Assembly (NCBI GenBank): GCA_009784575.1
Contig: WRBK01000018.1
Location: 1-40,232 of the forward strand
Reading direction: 5' to 3'
Source of the DNA: Defluviitaleaceae bacterium
GTDB lineage: Bacteria > Bacillota > Clostridia > Lachnospirales > WRAX01
Length of the DNA stretch: 40,232 nucleotides
Position numbers and translations under genes: made by a program. Positions 8,503 to 17,440 of this stretch are shown piece after piece. The number at the start of each line of letters is the position of its first letter. Positions within the stretch are counted from its first letter, which is position 1. Under the pieces are notes generated by a model that saw only the letters and a list, made by a program, of their open reading frames with translations, was not told the origin of the DNA and made no database searches.

Positions 8503-8544
8503 ACACCATCGCCTTTTGGCGATGGTGTTGTGCTGTTCGTTTTT
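8503..8544 (+). terminator. Rho-independent terminator after flotillin
   Basis: Perfect 11-bp stem ACACCATCGCC/GGCGATGGTGT with a TTTT loop (arms 8503-8513 and 8518-8528). The T-rich tract (CGTTTTT) comes ten bases later rather than directly, so termination may be only partial; the GNAT gene starts at 8575. Confidence 0.65.
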
Positions 8545-8574
8545 CTATGCTACAAGATAAGGGGGGATAAGCGC

Positions 8575-9042
8575 ATGACCTACATAATTAAAAAATTTGA
8601 CGAACTTAATAATATCGAGCTATACGAAATGCTAAAGCTGAGACAGGATGTTTTTATTATTGAGCAAAACTGTATCTACCCAGATATAGATAACAATGAT
8701 GAAAATGCATATCATTTGCTGGTACTTGATGATAGCAAGATAGTTGGTTGTACTAGAATATTAGACAAAGGTGTCACATTTGATGAAAACTCGATTGGTA
8801 GAGTTATTACTGCTAAAAGCCATCGTGGCAGAGGTATTGCAAAAGAGATGATGCTTCAATCTATGATTTTCATCAGGGATGCATTGAACGAAACACATAT
8901 CAAGATTTCGGCTCAATCATATATAGTGCCTCTTTACGCTTCTCTTGGGTTTGAAATTGTGAGCGATGAGTATTTGGAGGATGGCATTCCACATGTTGAT
9001 ATGCTTTGCAATTTGGAAGAAATGAAAACACCTAACCTTTAA
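8575..9042 (+). CDS. GNAT acetyltransferase, ElaA-like
   Basis: 155 residues of the GNAT fold. The N-terminal pattern (LYEMLKLRQDVFIIEQNCIY) is characteristic of the ElaA subfamily, and the acetyl-CoA loop is VITAKSHRGRGIAKEMM (about 79-95), followed by PLYASLGFEIVSDEY and the ElaA-like DGIPHVDM. Substrate unknown. The start is at ATG 8575 after GGGGGGA; upstream in-frame codons lie inside the flotillin gene and terminator. Four bases separate its stop from the convergent gene at 9047. Confidence 0.88.
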   Translation: MTYIIKKFDELNNIELYEMLKLRQDVFIIEQNCIYPDIDNNDENAYHLLVLDDSKIVGCTRILDKGVTFDENSIGRVITAKSHRGRGIAKEMMLQSMIFIRDALNETHIKISAQSYIVPLYASLGFEIVSDEYLEDGIPHVDMLCNLEEMKTPNL

Positions 9043-9046
9043 GGAT

Positions 9047-9289
9047 TTAAAATCCATCATTGAACGTGCTGGATATCCCTTGTTCATGCCGCTGCCAGCC
9101 TTTGCTGTAGGATAAAAACCAAGGGAAGATGTGCCAATGCCAACAAATAAGTCCTGCAACAAAACCTAGGGTGGAGATATGTGCAAGTGATAAATAACCT
9201 GTCGACAAGAATGTCAAAAACAAAGTTAGAGCCGAGATAATAGCAAAAATTAGATATCTTAATAGTCGCATTAAAATTCTTTTCATCAT
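9047..9289 (-). CDS. Small unknown membrane protein
   Basis: 80 residues, two hydrophobic helices (LLRYLIFAIISALTLFLTFL and LAHISTLGFVAGLICWHWHI) and a short polar tail. The tandem ATG at 9289/9286 follows AGGAAGGAG, a convincing ribosome binding site. No family recognised. It stands alone between a convergent GNAT gene and the end of the peptide-transporter operon. Confidence 0.5.
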   Translation of the reverse strand: MMKRILMRLLRYLIFAIISALTLFLTFLSTGYLSLAHISTLGFVAGLICWHWHIFPWFLSYSKGWQRHEQGISSTFNDGF

Positions 9290-9366
9290 TTAGAACTCCT
9301 TCCTCGCACATAATCATAGCTATATATGTAGGGTAGGTCACATCAAAAGGTCTGATTTGGCGGACT

Positions 9367-9762
9367 CTATCTCCAAACAAGACTGAGAATATATTGTGCA
9401 AGCACTGTGATAATAACCCCTCCAATACCCGTGTAAATCAATAGATATGCCTTTTCGCGCTTCCTTGCCTTTGCTTCTAGGTGCATTTCAGCGTGATTTG
9501 ATATGTCTATTAACTTGCTCTTTTTTAACATTGTGGGCCAAGCAAAAAGGACTATGCCTGCTAAAATCACAAAAGCTCCAACAGCTAGATTGGCAGTAAA
9601 GATATAAAAAGGCCAAAAGCAACTATGCATGATAGAGCCATAGACTATGCTGATAATTGCCACAGCAGAAACAAGCACGGCAGAAAGCCGCAAGATGTTT
9701 AAAACACTTGCGACTAACTGCTTTGGCTTATTTTTGTTATTTTGGTTTGTACTATTATCCAT
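9367..9762 (-). CDS. Unknown membrane protein, last gene of the peptide transporter operon
   Basis: 131 residues with a polar Asn/Lys-rich N-terminus and three to four hydrophobic helices (about 20-45, 50-80, 105-130). The ATG at 9762 overlaps the stop of the ATPase gene by eight bases (ATGGATAA), so it is likely translated by coupling; no separate ribosome binding site is evident. No family recognised. Its fixed position suggests an accessory role with the transporter, which is inference only. Confidence 0.55.
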   Translation of the reverse strand: MDNSTNQNNKNKPKQLVASVLNILRLSAVLVSAVAIISIVYGSIMHSCFWPFYIFTANLAVGAFVILAGIVLFAWPTMLKKSKLIDISNHAEMHLEAKARKREKAYLLIYTGIGGVIITVLAQYILSLVWR

Positions 9763-10711
9763 TTTTCTTGCAAAGGTGGCAAGCAACAAACTTGCCTGGG
9801 TAGATTTCTGTTAGCTCTGGGTCTATATCCTTGCATTCATCCTTACGGGCAAAACATCTGCCGTAGAAACGGCAGCCTGGAGGCGGATTTATCGGACTAG
9901 GCACGTCGCCCTCCAAAATAATGCGTTCGCGCTTTAGCCCTGGGTCTGGTATAGGAATAGCAGAAAGCAGAGCTTTTGTGTATGGATGTTGCGGGTCAGA
10001 AAACATTGTTTTGTAGTCTGACATCTCAACGATTTTGCCCAGATACATAACGGCGATATTGTTGCTCATATGCTTGATAACGCCAAGATCGTGGGAGATA
10101 AAGAGATATGTTAGCCCCATCTCTTTTTGCAAATCTTCCATGAGGTTAAGAATCTGCGCTTGGATAGAAACGTCCAGAGCTGATACAGGCTCGTCCTGCA
10201 CGATAAACTGCGGGTTTAGCGCAAGCGCACGGGCAATGCCTATACGCTGACGACGACCACCATCTAGCTCATGCGGATAAACATTTTCTAGAGCAGATGC
10301 AAGACCAACTATGTCCATAAGCTCACGCACGCGCTTAATCAATTCTTGCTTGTTTGCACACTTTTTGTTGATGATAAGCGGCTCTGCAATGATTTCAGAA
10401 ACGCTCATACGCGGATTAAGTGACGCAAAAGGGTCTTGGAAGACAAATTGCGCATTCTCGCGGAAATTACTTGTTTCTTTTTTGTTGAATTTCAAAACAT
10501 CTTTGCCTTCAAAGAAAACTTCGCCATCTGTTGCCTCAATTAGCTTTAGAACAACGCGTCCTGTGGTAGATTTGCCGCAGCCGCTTTCTCCAACAAGCCC
10601 AAGAGTCTCGCCCTTGTTGATTTTAAAATCAATGCCATCAACAGCGTGCAAAGAGCCGCGCTTTGTTTTGAAATATTTTTTTAGATTTTTTACTTCTAGC
10701 AAAACAGACAT
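9755..10711 (-). CDS. oppF: Oligopeptide/dipeptide ABC transporter ATPase (OppF/DppF type)
   Basis: Cytoplasmic ATPase of a peptide importer. It shows Walker A GESGCGKST (about 41-49), Q-loop FQDP, Walker B FIVQDEP, the D-loop SALD and the H-loop histidine in LFISHDLG. The signature motif is LDGGRRQRI rather than LSGGQRQRI, a variant I recall from clostridial OppF homologues. The C-terminal oligopeptide extension carries a cysteine cluster (GCRFYGRCFARKDEC, then ACHLC) that binds Fe-S in characterised relatives. Start ATG 10711, four bases after the stop of oppD. Full length. Confidence 0.94.
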   Translation of the reverse strand: MSVLLEVKNLKKYFKTKRGSLHAVDGIDFKINKGETLGLVGESGCGKSTTGRVVLKLIEATDGEVFFEGKDVLKFNKKETSNFRENAQFVFQDPFASLNPRMSVSEIIAEPLIINKKCANKQELIKRVRELMDIVGLASALENVYPHELDGGRRQRIGIARALALNPQFIVQDEPVSALDVSIQAQILNLMEDLQKEMGLTYLFISHDLGVIKHMSNNIAVMYLGKIVEMSDYKTMFSDPQHPYTKALLSAIPIPDPGLKRERIILEGDVPSPINPPPGCRFYGRCFARKDECKDIDPELTEIYPGKFVACHLCKKNG

Positions 10712-10715
10712 CTCA

Positions 10716-11729
10716 TCACACCCCTTCCTGTTTATGGTTGCTCTCAAATAGCAGGCAACGCACTATATGTCCATCTGCAACCTCGGTATTTTCTGGCACA
10801 ATCTCAGCGCACTGAGGCATTGCGCGGTCACATCGAGGATGGAAAGGGCAGCCCGTAGGCAGATTCATAGGGTCTGGCATAAGCCCCTTGATAGGTACAA
10901 GACGTTCTTCATCTTTTTCGATATCAGGGATAGAATTGAAAAGCCCTATGGTGTATGGATGCTTAGGATTTTTGAAAAGCTCGTATTTATCGGCTGTTTC
11001 TACGATACTGCCTGCATACATAATGGCAACTTTGTCACAAATCTCTGCAACGATGCCTAGGTCGTGTGTAATCATTATCATAGATGTGTTAAATTCAACC
11101 TTTAGGTCTTTCATCATCTCCAACACCTGCGCTTGGATGGTAACGTCCAGAGCTGTTGTTGGCTCATCCGCTATAAGCAGGGCAGGGTTACAGGCAAGGG
11201 CAATCGCTATGCCAACGCGCTGGCGCATACCACCAGAAAACTGATGCGGGAACTCGCGGGCGCGTTCTTTACGTATGCCAACCTTCTCAAGCATTTCCTC
11301 TGCTTTGAATTTTGCCTGTTGAGCTGTCACATTTTCGTGCAATAGCACAACCTCAGCTATTTGGTCGCCAACAGGTATTACAGGGTTAAGGCTTGTCATG
11401 GGGTCTTGGAAAATCATAGAGATTTTGCTACCCCGCACCTTGCGCATATCTGCCTCGCTTAAATCAAGCAGATTGCGCCCCTCAAACTCTATTTTACCAT
11501 TAACAACCAAGCCAGGAGGGCTTTGTACAAGCTGCATAATGCCAAGGGCAGATGTGGTTTTACCTGCGCCTGTCTCGCCTACTAGACCAATAGTTTCGCC
11601 TGGTTTTAGTGTGATGTTGAGGTTATTAACGGCATGAACAGTACCTTCTTCGATAAAGAAATGTATGCTCAAATCCTCTATATTCAATAAATTTTCGCTA
11701 TCTATGCTGTTGATATTTACATTTGACAT
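10716..11729 (-). CDS. oppD: Oligopeptide/dipeptide ABC transporter ATPase (OppD/DppD type)
   Basis: Second ATPase of the same importer. Walker A is GETGAGKTT, signature [12 protein letters not shown], Walker [14 protein letters not shown]-loop ITHDLG. The C-terminal oligopeptide domain includes [12 protein letters not shown] and Cys residues in [15 protein letters not shown]. OppD and OppF form the nucleotide-binding heterodimer. Its start codon overlaps the stop of oppC by one base (TAATG), with GGAGGGGCGG as ribosome binding site. Confidence 0.95.
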   Translation of the reverse strand: MSNVNINSIDSENLLNIEDLSIHFFIEEGTVHAVNNLNITLKPGETIGLVGETGAGKTTSALGIMQLVQSPPGLVVNGKIEFEGRNLLDLSEADMRKVRGSKISMIFQDPMTSLNPVIPVGDQIAEVVLLHENVTAQQAKFKAEEMLEKVGIRKERAREFPHQFSGGMRQRVGIAIALACNPALLIADEPTTALDVTIQAQVLEMMKDLKVEFNTSMIMITHDLGIVAEICDKVAIMYAGSIVETADKYELFKNPKHPYTIGLFNSIPDIEKDEERLVPIKGLMPDPMNLPTGCPFHPRCDRAMPQCAEIVPENTEVADGHIVRCLLFESNHKQEGV

Positions 11730-12709
11730 TATTTCCGCCCCTCCCCGCTGTTATTTGATGCTGCCCTTGCTAGCTGCATACGCTTAAAACGTTTTTTGGA
11801 GAAGCCGCCAGAGCGCAATTTCGGGTCGAGAGCATCACGAAGACCATCGCCCATCATATTAAGGGCAAAGATGATAAGAGCTATCATCATACCAGGGAAT
11901 ACGGTAAGATGCCAATAACCAGCAAGCATAAAAGTGCGACCTTCGGCTAGCATAGCCCCCCATTCTGGTACAGGAGGTTGGAGACCAAGACCTATAAACG
12001 ACAAGCCAGCGGCCGCAAGTATAGCACCAGCCATACCCATAGATGCCTCTACAATTACGGGTGACATACAGTTTGGTAGAATATGGCGCATAACTATTCT
12101 AAAATCAGAAGCACCAGAGGCTCTGGCTGCTTCGATGAACTCTTGCCCTTTAATAGCAAGCACTTGTGCTCGTACCGTTCGGGCATAAATAGGTATAACA
12201 CCGATTCCCACCGCAATCATTACATTATTAAGACCGCCCCCAAGTGCGGCAGATATGGCAATGGCCATTAATATATTAGGCACAGCCAACATAATATCAA
12301 TAAATCTCATAATTATATTATCTGTAACGCCGCCATAAAAGCCAGCTAGCGCACCTAGAGGTATACCAACAACAAGACCAATAGAGATAGCTATAAAACC
12401 AACAAGCAAAGAGATTCTAGCACCATGAGCTATACGTGCAAATACATCGCGCCCAAGATGGTCAGTACCCATGATATGTTCGCCACTAGGGAATTGGCGA
12501 ACATAGTCTGTACCCCATTTTTGTAGGTTGTAGCCAGGTATCATGCCCTCGGCAGGGGAAATGAAATCTGCTAAGCCCGCCAAAATCAATATACCTATTA
12601 TAATAAACAGACCCACCATAGCAAGGGGGTTTTTCTTAAAACGTCTCCAAATTTCAAAAAACTGACTACGTTTCTTTTTTGCTTTTTTTACTTCAACAGC
12701 ATTTTCCAT
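11729..12709 (-). CDS. oppC: Peptide ABC transporter permease (OppC/DppC type)
   Basis: 326-residue inner-membrane permease. The N-terminus (FFEIWRRFKKNPLAMVGLFI) is typical of OppC_N, followed by a periplasm-facing segment with MGTDHLGRDVFARIAHGARI. The EAA loop that contacts the ATPases is EAARASGASDFRIVMRHILP (about 190-210). About six membrane helices. Preceded by GGGGGGAGG. Pairs with the downstream-facing OppB in the membrane pore. Confidence 0.95.
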   Translation of the reverse strand: MENAVEVKKAKKKRSQFFEIWRRFKKNPLAMVGLFIIIGILILAGLADFISPAEGMIPGYNLQKWGTDYVRQFPSGEHIMGTDHLGRDVFARIAHGARISLLVGFIAISIGLVVGIPLGALAGFYGGVTDNIIMRFIDIMLAVPNILMAIAISAALGGGLNNVMIAVGIGVIPIYARTVRAQVLAIKGQEFIEAARASGASDFRIVMRHILPNCMSPVIVEASMGMAGAILAAAGLSFIGLGLQPPVPEWGAMLAEGRTFMLAGYWHLTVFPGMMIALIIFALNMMGDGLRDALDPKLRSGGFSKKRFKRMQLARAASNNSGEGRK

Positions 12710-12726
12710 AATTTTTTCCTCCCCCC

Positions 12727-13653
12727 TTAGCGATATTGCGAACGAATTCGCGGGTCTAGTATGGCGTATAGTATGTCTACCAATAGGTTCACAATACTAA
12801 ACGAAATTGCTATAAGTAATGCGCCACCAATAGCGGTTGGCCAGTCTCTGCGTTGTAATGATTGAACCATGAAACTGCCCAAACCAGGTATGGCGAAAAT
12901 TGTTTCTGTAAGTACAGCACCACCAAGCAAAAAGCCGAAAGATAGACCAGCAGTGGTGGTCACGGGTATGAGGGCATTTTTGAGAGCATGACGGAAAATA
13001 ACCTTGCGCTCTATCTGCCCTTTTGCCCGAGCTGTGCGGATGTAGTCTTGGCGTATGCACTCTAGCATACTAGAGCGCGTCATACGCATTATAATAGATG
13101 CCGAACCTGTGCCGATAGCGAAAGTTGGCAATATCCACATCAAAGGCTCACTAAAGCCTGTGGCAGGTAACCACCCCAAATTAACTGTAAATAGCATGAT
13201 AAGAAGCATACCTAGCCAAAAGTTCGGCATAGAAACACCTATAAGACCAATAAATGTTGCGCCGAAGTCCCAAGCGGAATACTGCTTAACGGCGGATAGT
13301 ATACCTAGCGGTATACCTAACATCAAAGCAAGCACTATGCCCATACCTGCGAGTTGCATGGTATTTGGGAAACGAGCAAAAATCTCTTCTTGAACAGGAC
13401 GTTGAGTATCCCAAGATACGCCGAAGTCGCCCTGCGCGATACCTAGTAAATATCTACCAAATTGCATCAAAAATGGGTCATCTAGTCCAAATTCTTCGCG
13501 AACTTGAGCTATAGCTGCTTCTGTAGCACCTTCACCCAAAATAATTTGGGCAGGGTCGCCTGGTGTTAGTGAGCTTATAAAAAACATTATGAAAACAACG
13601 CCAATAAGTACAGGTATCATCATTAAAATACGCTTTAAAATATATTTGTGCAC
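12727..13653 (-). CDS. oppB: Peptide ABC transporter permease (OppB/DppB type)
   Basis: 308-residue permease with six helices. The N-terminus (ILKRILMMIPVLIGVVFIMF) and SSLTPGDPAQIILG are family signatures; the EAA loop is RTARAKGQIERKVIFRHALK (about 205-225). It starts with GTG at 13653 after AGAAGGTGATG; no ATG fits the family N-terminus better. First permease of the operon, separated from the binding-protein gene by about 97 bases that contain a hairpin. Confidence 0.95.
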   Translation of the reverse strand: MHKYILKRILMMIPVLIGVVFIMFFISSLTPGDPAQIILGEGATEAAIAQVREEFGLDDPFLMQFGRYLLGIAQGDFGVSWDTQRPVQEEIFARFPNTMQLAGMGIVLALMLGIPLGILSAVKQYSAWDFGATFIGLIGVSMPNFWLGMLLIMLFTVNLGWLPATGFSEPLMWILPTFAIGTGSASIIMRMTRSSMLECIRQDYIRTARAKGQIERKVIFRHALKNALIPVTTTAGLSFGFLLGGAVLTETIFAIPGLGSFMVQSLQRRDWPTAIGGALLIAISFSIVNLLVDILYAILDPRIRSQYR

Positions 13654-13683
13654 AGCATCACCTTCTTTTTATGGTTTTATCCT

Positions 13684-13715
13684 AAAATGGGGCGACACAC
13701 TACATGCCGCCCCGG
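13684..13715 (-). terminator. Possible attenuating hairpin between binding protein and permeases
   Basis: On the minus strand GGGGCG and CGCCCC (plus arms 13689-13694 and 13708-13713) can pair around a 13-base loop, followed by ATTTTAGG. The T-tract is short, so partial termination or mRNA stabilisation, giving more binding protein than permease, is the likelier role. Inference from position. Confidence 0.4.
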
Positions 13716-13750
13716 TAATTCTAGGTCATTTTAAAATTGGTGCTGTAATA

Positions 13751-15373
13751 TTAATCAGCAAATGTGATTGTTGCATAGTTATGAGAAAGCGTCGGGTTAA
13801 GAACGAAATTGCGGATAGCTGGGTTTGCAGCTACAGCTATTTCATTTTGACGAACCATGATTAGCGGGGCTTCTGCGCGAATGATAGCTTGCGCCTCAGC
13901 ATATATAGCCATACGCTCCGCTTCATCTGTGCTCATACGACCGAGCAAAAGAAGATTATCCAGCTCTGGTGTAGACCAGAAAGCACGGTTACCAGGCGAG
14001 CCATAGCTTGTAGAGTGGAACAGCGGCCACAGGGCATAGTCAGCATCACCCGTTACTGTTGTCCAGCCAATCATAGCCATGTGATGTTCTGCAGTATCCA
14101 TGTAATTAAGATATGCGCCCCACTCCAAACTAACCAGCTCAACCTCAATACCGATTTGAGCTAAAGTAAACTGTAACATTTCAGAGATTTGACCGCGTTG
14201 TGCATTTTCAGCGTTAAATGCCATTGTTGTCGCGAAACCATCTGGGTAGCCAGCTTCTGCAAGAAGTTCTCTTGCTCTGTCAAGGCTAGTAGTAAATGGA
14301 GCCTGAGGAGCATAACCCCATGCAATTGGAGGGACAGGGTTAGAAACAGGGTTACCAAGACCCATAAACACTGTTTCTACGACCATTACTGCATCAAAAG
14401 CATAGTTGATAGCTTGACGTACAAGCGGATTATTGAGATATGGCTGCTGGGTGTTAAACCAGATAAAGTCTGTACCAAGACCCATTCTGCGCATAAGTGT
14501 AACATCTGGGTCTGCCTCTGCGCCAGCTACGTCAGCAGGAGCTACAGCAAGGGCTATATCGGCATTGCCAGCAGCAACTTCAATAAGTCTTGTAGATGCA
14601 TCTGGAACTGTTCTGTAGATAAGAGTTGTGAAAGCTGGCAATGTACCCCAGTAATCATCAAATCTTGTCATAACAACTCTGTCACCAATGATAAGCTCTT
14701 CAAACATAAATGGACCAGAGCCAATAGGATTTTGAGCAAACTCTTCATCGCCAAGCTCAAGAACCACATCCATAGGAACAATACTAGCGGCTGGATGCGC
14801 TAGATGGCGAAGGATTGGAGCAAAAGGAATTTCAAGATGAATAACCACATTGTAATCATTGATGGCTTCTGCAAAATCTATCATACCCAAAATAGGAACA
14901 GCTTGAGTAGATGCGCCAGCGCGGGTAAGAGAGAAAGCTACGTCATGAGCCGTCAAGGGTGCGCCATTATGGAAAGTGACGCCCTGACGAATTTCGATTT
15001 CAACTGTAGTAGCATCTGGCATATTCCAATTTACAGCCAGAGAGCCAATAGGCTCAAATGTGTTATAATCTTGGTCAAAAAGTCTGGAGTAAACCATACG
15101 GTTAAACTCTGCAGATGGTTGGTCATTAGACATTGGCGGATCCATAGATACTAACTGACCTGCCTTAAGAACTATTATAGTGTCTTGTGCGCCGCCTGTT
15201 GTAGCTTGGTCAGTTGGCTCATTTTGTGTTGTTGCTGGCTCATTTGTTGTTGTTTCTTGTTGCGTGCCTGTATCGCCCGCTGTGTCATCGTTGTCGTTAT
15301 TGCCACCACAAGCTGCCATAACAGCAACAGCGAGAATAAGCATAGACAATAACATTAAAAGTCTCTTTGTCAT
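13751..15373 (-). CDS. oppA: Peptide-binding lipoprotein (solute-binding protein family 5)
   Basis: 540-residue extracellular substrate-binding protein. It has a lipoprotein signal peptide (LLMLLSMLILAVAVMAAC, lipobox cysteine at residue 22) and a low-complexity Asp/Thr/Gln linker to about residue 60, then the SBP_bac_5 domain. Family features include the ligand-side block IEIRQGVTFHNGAPLTAHDV, WNMPDATTVEIE and PLVRQAINYAFD. Substrate (dipeptides, oligopeptides or other) cannot be read from sequence. Start ATG 15373 follows AGGAGGT; in-frame codons upstream lack a ribosome binding site. Promoter at 15475-15503. Confidence 0.94.
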   Translation of the reverse strand: MTKRLLMLLSMLILAVAVMAACGGNNDNDDTAGDTGTQQETTTNEPATTQNEPTDQATTGGAQDTIIVLKAGQLVSMDPPMSNDQPSAEFNRMVYSRLFDQDYNTFEPIGSLAVNWNMPDATTVEIEIRQGVTFHNGAPLTAHDVAFSLTRAGASTQAVPILGMIDFAEAINDYNVVIHLEIPFAPILRHLAHPAASIVPMDVVLELGDEEFAQNPIGSGPFMFEELIIGDRVVMTRFDDYWGTLPAFTTLIYRTVPDASTRLIEVAAGNADIALAVAPADVAGAEADPDVTLMRRMGLGTDFIWFNTQQPYLNNPLVRQAINYAFDAVMVVETVFMGLGNPVSNPVPPIAWGYAPQAPFTTSLDRARELLAEAGYPDGFATTMAFNAENAQRGQISEMLQFTLAQIGIEVELVSLEWGAYLNYMDTAEHHMAMIGWTTVTGDADYALWPLFHSTSYGSPGNRAFWSTPELDNLLLLGRMSTDEAERMAIYAEAQAIIRAEAPLIMVRQNEIAVAANPAIRNFVLNPTLSHNYATITFAD

Positions 15374-15474
15374 AAACTTTCTACCTCCTAAATTGTGTTT
15401 CTCGTTTTTATTTTTGTGGATAAAACGACACAAATGCCTATGTACTATTTCATCCATATTACAACGTGGTTACA

Positions 15475-15503
15475 ATCATATCACAGGGGAAGATAAAATT
15501 CAA
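15475..15503 (-). promoter_or_regulatory. Sigma-A-type promoter of the peptide transporter operon
   Basis: Minus strand TTGAAT (15503-15498), 17-base spacer, TATGAT (15480-15475). The leader to the oppA start would be about 95 bases; I saw no clear riboswitch fold in it. Confidence 0.72.
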
Positions 15504-15569
15504 GCATTTTTTCTTTAAATTTTTATTCCGATATTATGAATTAAATGTTAAATCTGACCAAAATATTAT

Positions 15570-16550
15570 CTAATCTTGGGTTCTCACATTCAGCGGAGGC
15601 ACTGTTCGAACTATACTAACAGCTTGTCCTATATATAAATGCTCCTGTATATTAATATCAGGATTGGCGATTATAATTTCGCCAAAACTCATACCAACAT
15701 AACTGGCAATGCTATAGAGGCTATCGCCGCTTTGTACTATGTGTACGTCTGGTACGGGACGTGATGTGGTTAGTGCTGCTTTAGCATCCTCATAACTCAT
15801 TATTTCGATATGTGGCATATAACGTCGCAAAATTTCTACAACCTCCACAAAATCATTGCCAAAGGGTGGATTTGCCCCTTGACGTGCACTTTGTGCTATG
15901 TCCGCCAGCAAATTATCTGCGATGACCCCTGAAGAAACCACGGCAAATTCTTCTCCATTGACCTTTATTATAGCACCATGTACATTAAAATCAAGCGCAT
16001 TTATTAATGCGCTAACCAAACTATCTAATGTATGACCTGGCGTGCCAGCATTTAGCCTAACGGGGGTTGCAGAAATCTCGCTGATAAAGTCTATATCGCT
16101 AACGAACTGTGTTTCTAAGCGGGCTGTGGTATGGAGGATGATATAGTCCAAAGAAATTTGGCGGCTTCCGAGCTCTACGCGTATCGAACCTATTGGTGTA
16201 TCATCAATATGTATCTCTAAGGCATTTGGACGTGTTGACCCAAAAAATATCAATATACCAATGCCAATGCAAAACAAAATGGCGACAAGAGAGGAAACAG
16301 CGCGAAAATGACGAGTAACACTTAACCGTAGGTATCCGCGTTTTATTAATCTGCCTATTGCTGCAAAAAAGTCAAAGAAATTTAATGTCCAATCGCTTCT
16401 AATTTTCTTTTTTTTCTTTCGCCTTTTGTTCATTCTTTGTTGTCGCTTTTTTGCAGATACACGATTAGGTCGCCTTGAGGGCGACCTGCGCTGTTGCGTG
16501 CTATGCGACCTTTGTGGCGGTCTAGGTTTTGGTTGTCTTCTTTTGTCCAT
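15570..16550 (-). CDS. Membrane-anchored LysM protein
   Basis: 326 residues. The first 60 are extremely basic (runs of Arg, Lys, Gln, Pro; RRKKKKK), then one membrane helix (about 88-108, LVAILFCIGIGILIFFG), an extracellular beta-rich region (about 110-270), and a C-terminal LysM domain (about 272-318; VHIVQSGDSLYSIASYVGMS). The middle region (IKVNGEEFAVVSSGVIADN) resembles the N-terminal part of LysM/M23 endopeptidases, but no peptidase domain follows, so it probably binds peptidoglycan without cutting it. Start ATG 16550 follows GAGGTG. Lies 32 bases after the hydrolase gene, so co-transcription is possible. Confidence 0.8.
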   Translation of the reverse strand: MDKRRQPKPRPPQRSHSTQQRRSPSRRPNRVSAKKRQQRMNKRRKKKKKIRSDWTLNFFDFFAAIGRLIKRGYLRLSVTRHFRAVSSLVAILFCIGIGILIFFGSTRPNALEIHIDDTPIGSIRVELGSRQISLDYIILHTTARLETQFVSDIDFISEISATPVRLNAGTPGHTLDSLVSALINALDFNVHGAIIKVNGEEFAVVSSGVIADNLLADIAQSARQGANPPFGNDFVEVVEILRRYMPHIEIMSYEDAKAALTTSRPVPDVHIVQSGDSLYSIASYVGMSFGEIIIANPDINIQEHLYIGQAVSIVRTVPPLNVRTQD

Positions 16551-16582
16551 CGATTTCACCTCTTTGCAAGGGGTAAAACTGA

Positions 16583-17440
16583 TTAAATTGGGTAGCTATG
16601 CCCAAGTTTGGGTATTATTTGTAATTTACAATTGATTCCACGCCTGTCAGCCTCTTCGGCAAGCCTTTTCGCATAAGGCAAGCAATCATCATCATTTTCG
16701 CCGCATATTATTTCAATTTCGGTTTTGCTCAAAACTTTAATTAGCTCATCAAGGTTGTTATCAATAACTGGTATCCACGGCGATTGTAATATGATTTTTT
16801 CGCATTTGATATCTGTATTCAGCAGAGTTTTTAATATTTCGTTACATCCTGCTGAAAATCCGCATAATATATGGCTGTCATATACATCCCAAGGTAGCTG
16901 TTTGATTACGCTATCAAGCTGAGTTTTGGCATCGTCTTCCCATCTATAAAGCATATGTGAATCTATAGTTTGTGATTGGATATACTCGACTTGATATCCA
17001 TATTTCTCCAAGTGTCTCCAATAGCCCTTGTCGGAATACATGTTTTGTTGGTTTCCATGAAGAATGAGCGCAAGTCTTGCGGATTGGACTTCTTCCCATG
17101 TGCACAAGGTGCTTGCGGTTTTTAGTGCTTCGTAATATCTTTTATTTGACATTTCTTTGCATTTTAAAAACAAGGTTTCGTCGCGGATGGAATTTAGGTC
17201 GTCATCCTCAAAAACTTCTGGTCTGTACCAATAGTCTTTGTCAATTACAGCTTCATGCATCCAGGCCAATGCCTCATCTTTTGCACCCACTACAGCACCT
17301 AAGCAGTATAAGAAATTGTATAGCTGGCTGCTATATTCTTCCAGAGAGTCTTTGTTGGATAAAAGATGGGCATATGCCTTATCAGCACTGCTTTCACTCA
17401 GAATTTCTAGTGTTTTGTCAAGCAATTGCTCTTCGTTCAT
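16583..17440 (-). CDS. Alpha/beta-hydrolase-fold protein with helical N-terminal domain
   Basis: 285 residues. Residues 1-118 are helical (possible TPR-like), and from 122 an alpha/beta hydrolase core appears: LALILHGNQQN (oxyanion region), the nucleophile elbow GFSAG with Ser196, IEIICGENDDD with the likely catalytic Asp, and LGHSYP with the likely catalytic His near 281. Substrate unknown. Its ATG overlaps the stop of the upstream GNAT gene (ATGA), so the two are translationally coupled. Confidence 0.72.
   Translation of the reverse strand: MNEEQLLDKTLEILSESSADKAYAHLLSNKDSLEEYSSQLYNFLYCLGAVVGAKDEALAWMHEAVIDKDYWYRPEVFEDDDLNSIRDETLFLKCKEMSNKRYYEALKTASTLCTWEEVQSARLALILHGNQQNMYSDKGYWRHLEKYGYQVEYIQSQTIDSHMLYRWEDDAKTQLDSVIKQLPWDVYDSHILCGFSAGCNEILKTLLNTDIKCEKIILQSPWIPVIDNNLDELIKVLSKTEIEIICGENDDDCLPYAKRLAEEADRRGINCKLQIIPKLGHSYPI

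Noticed and set aside
9084-9425. 113-codon minus-strand open frame
   Set aside because: It overlaps two better-supported membrane protein genes in other frames, has no ribosome binding site and an unlikely residue composition.
15374-15474. Riboswitch in the oppA leader
   Set aside because: The leader is only about 95 bases and I found no conserved riboswitch motif or terminator fold.
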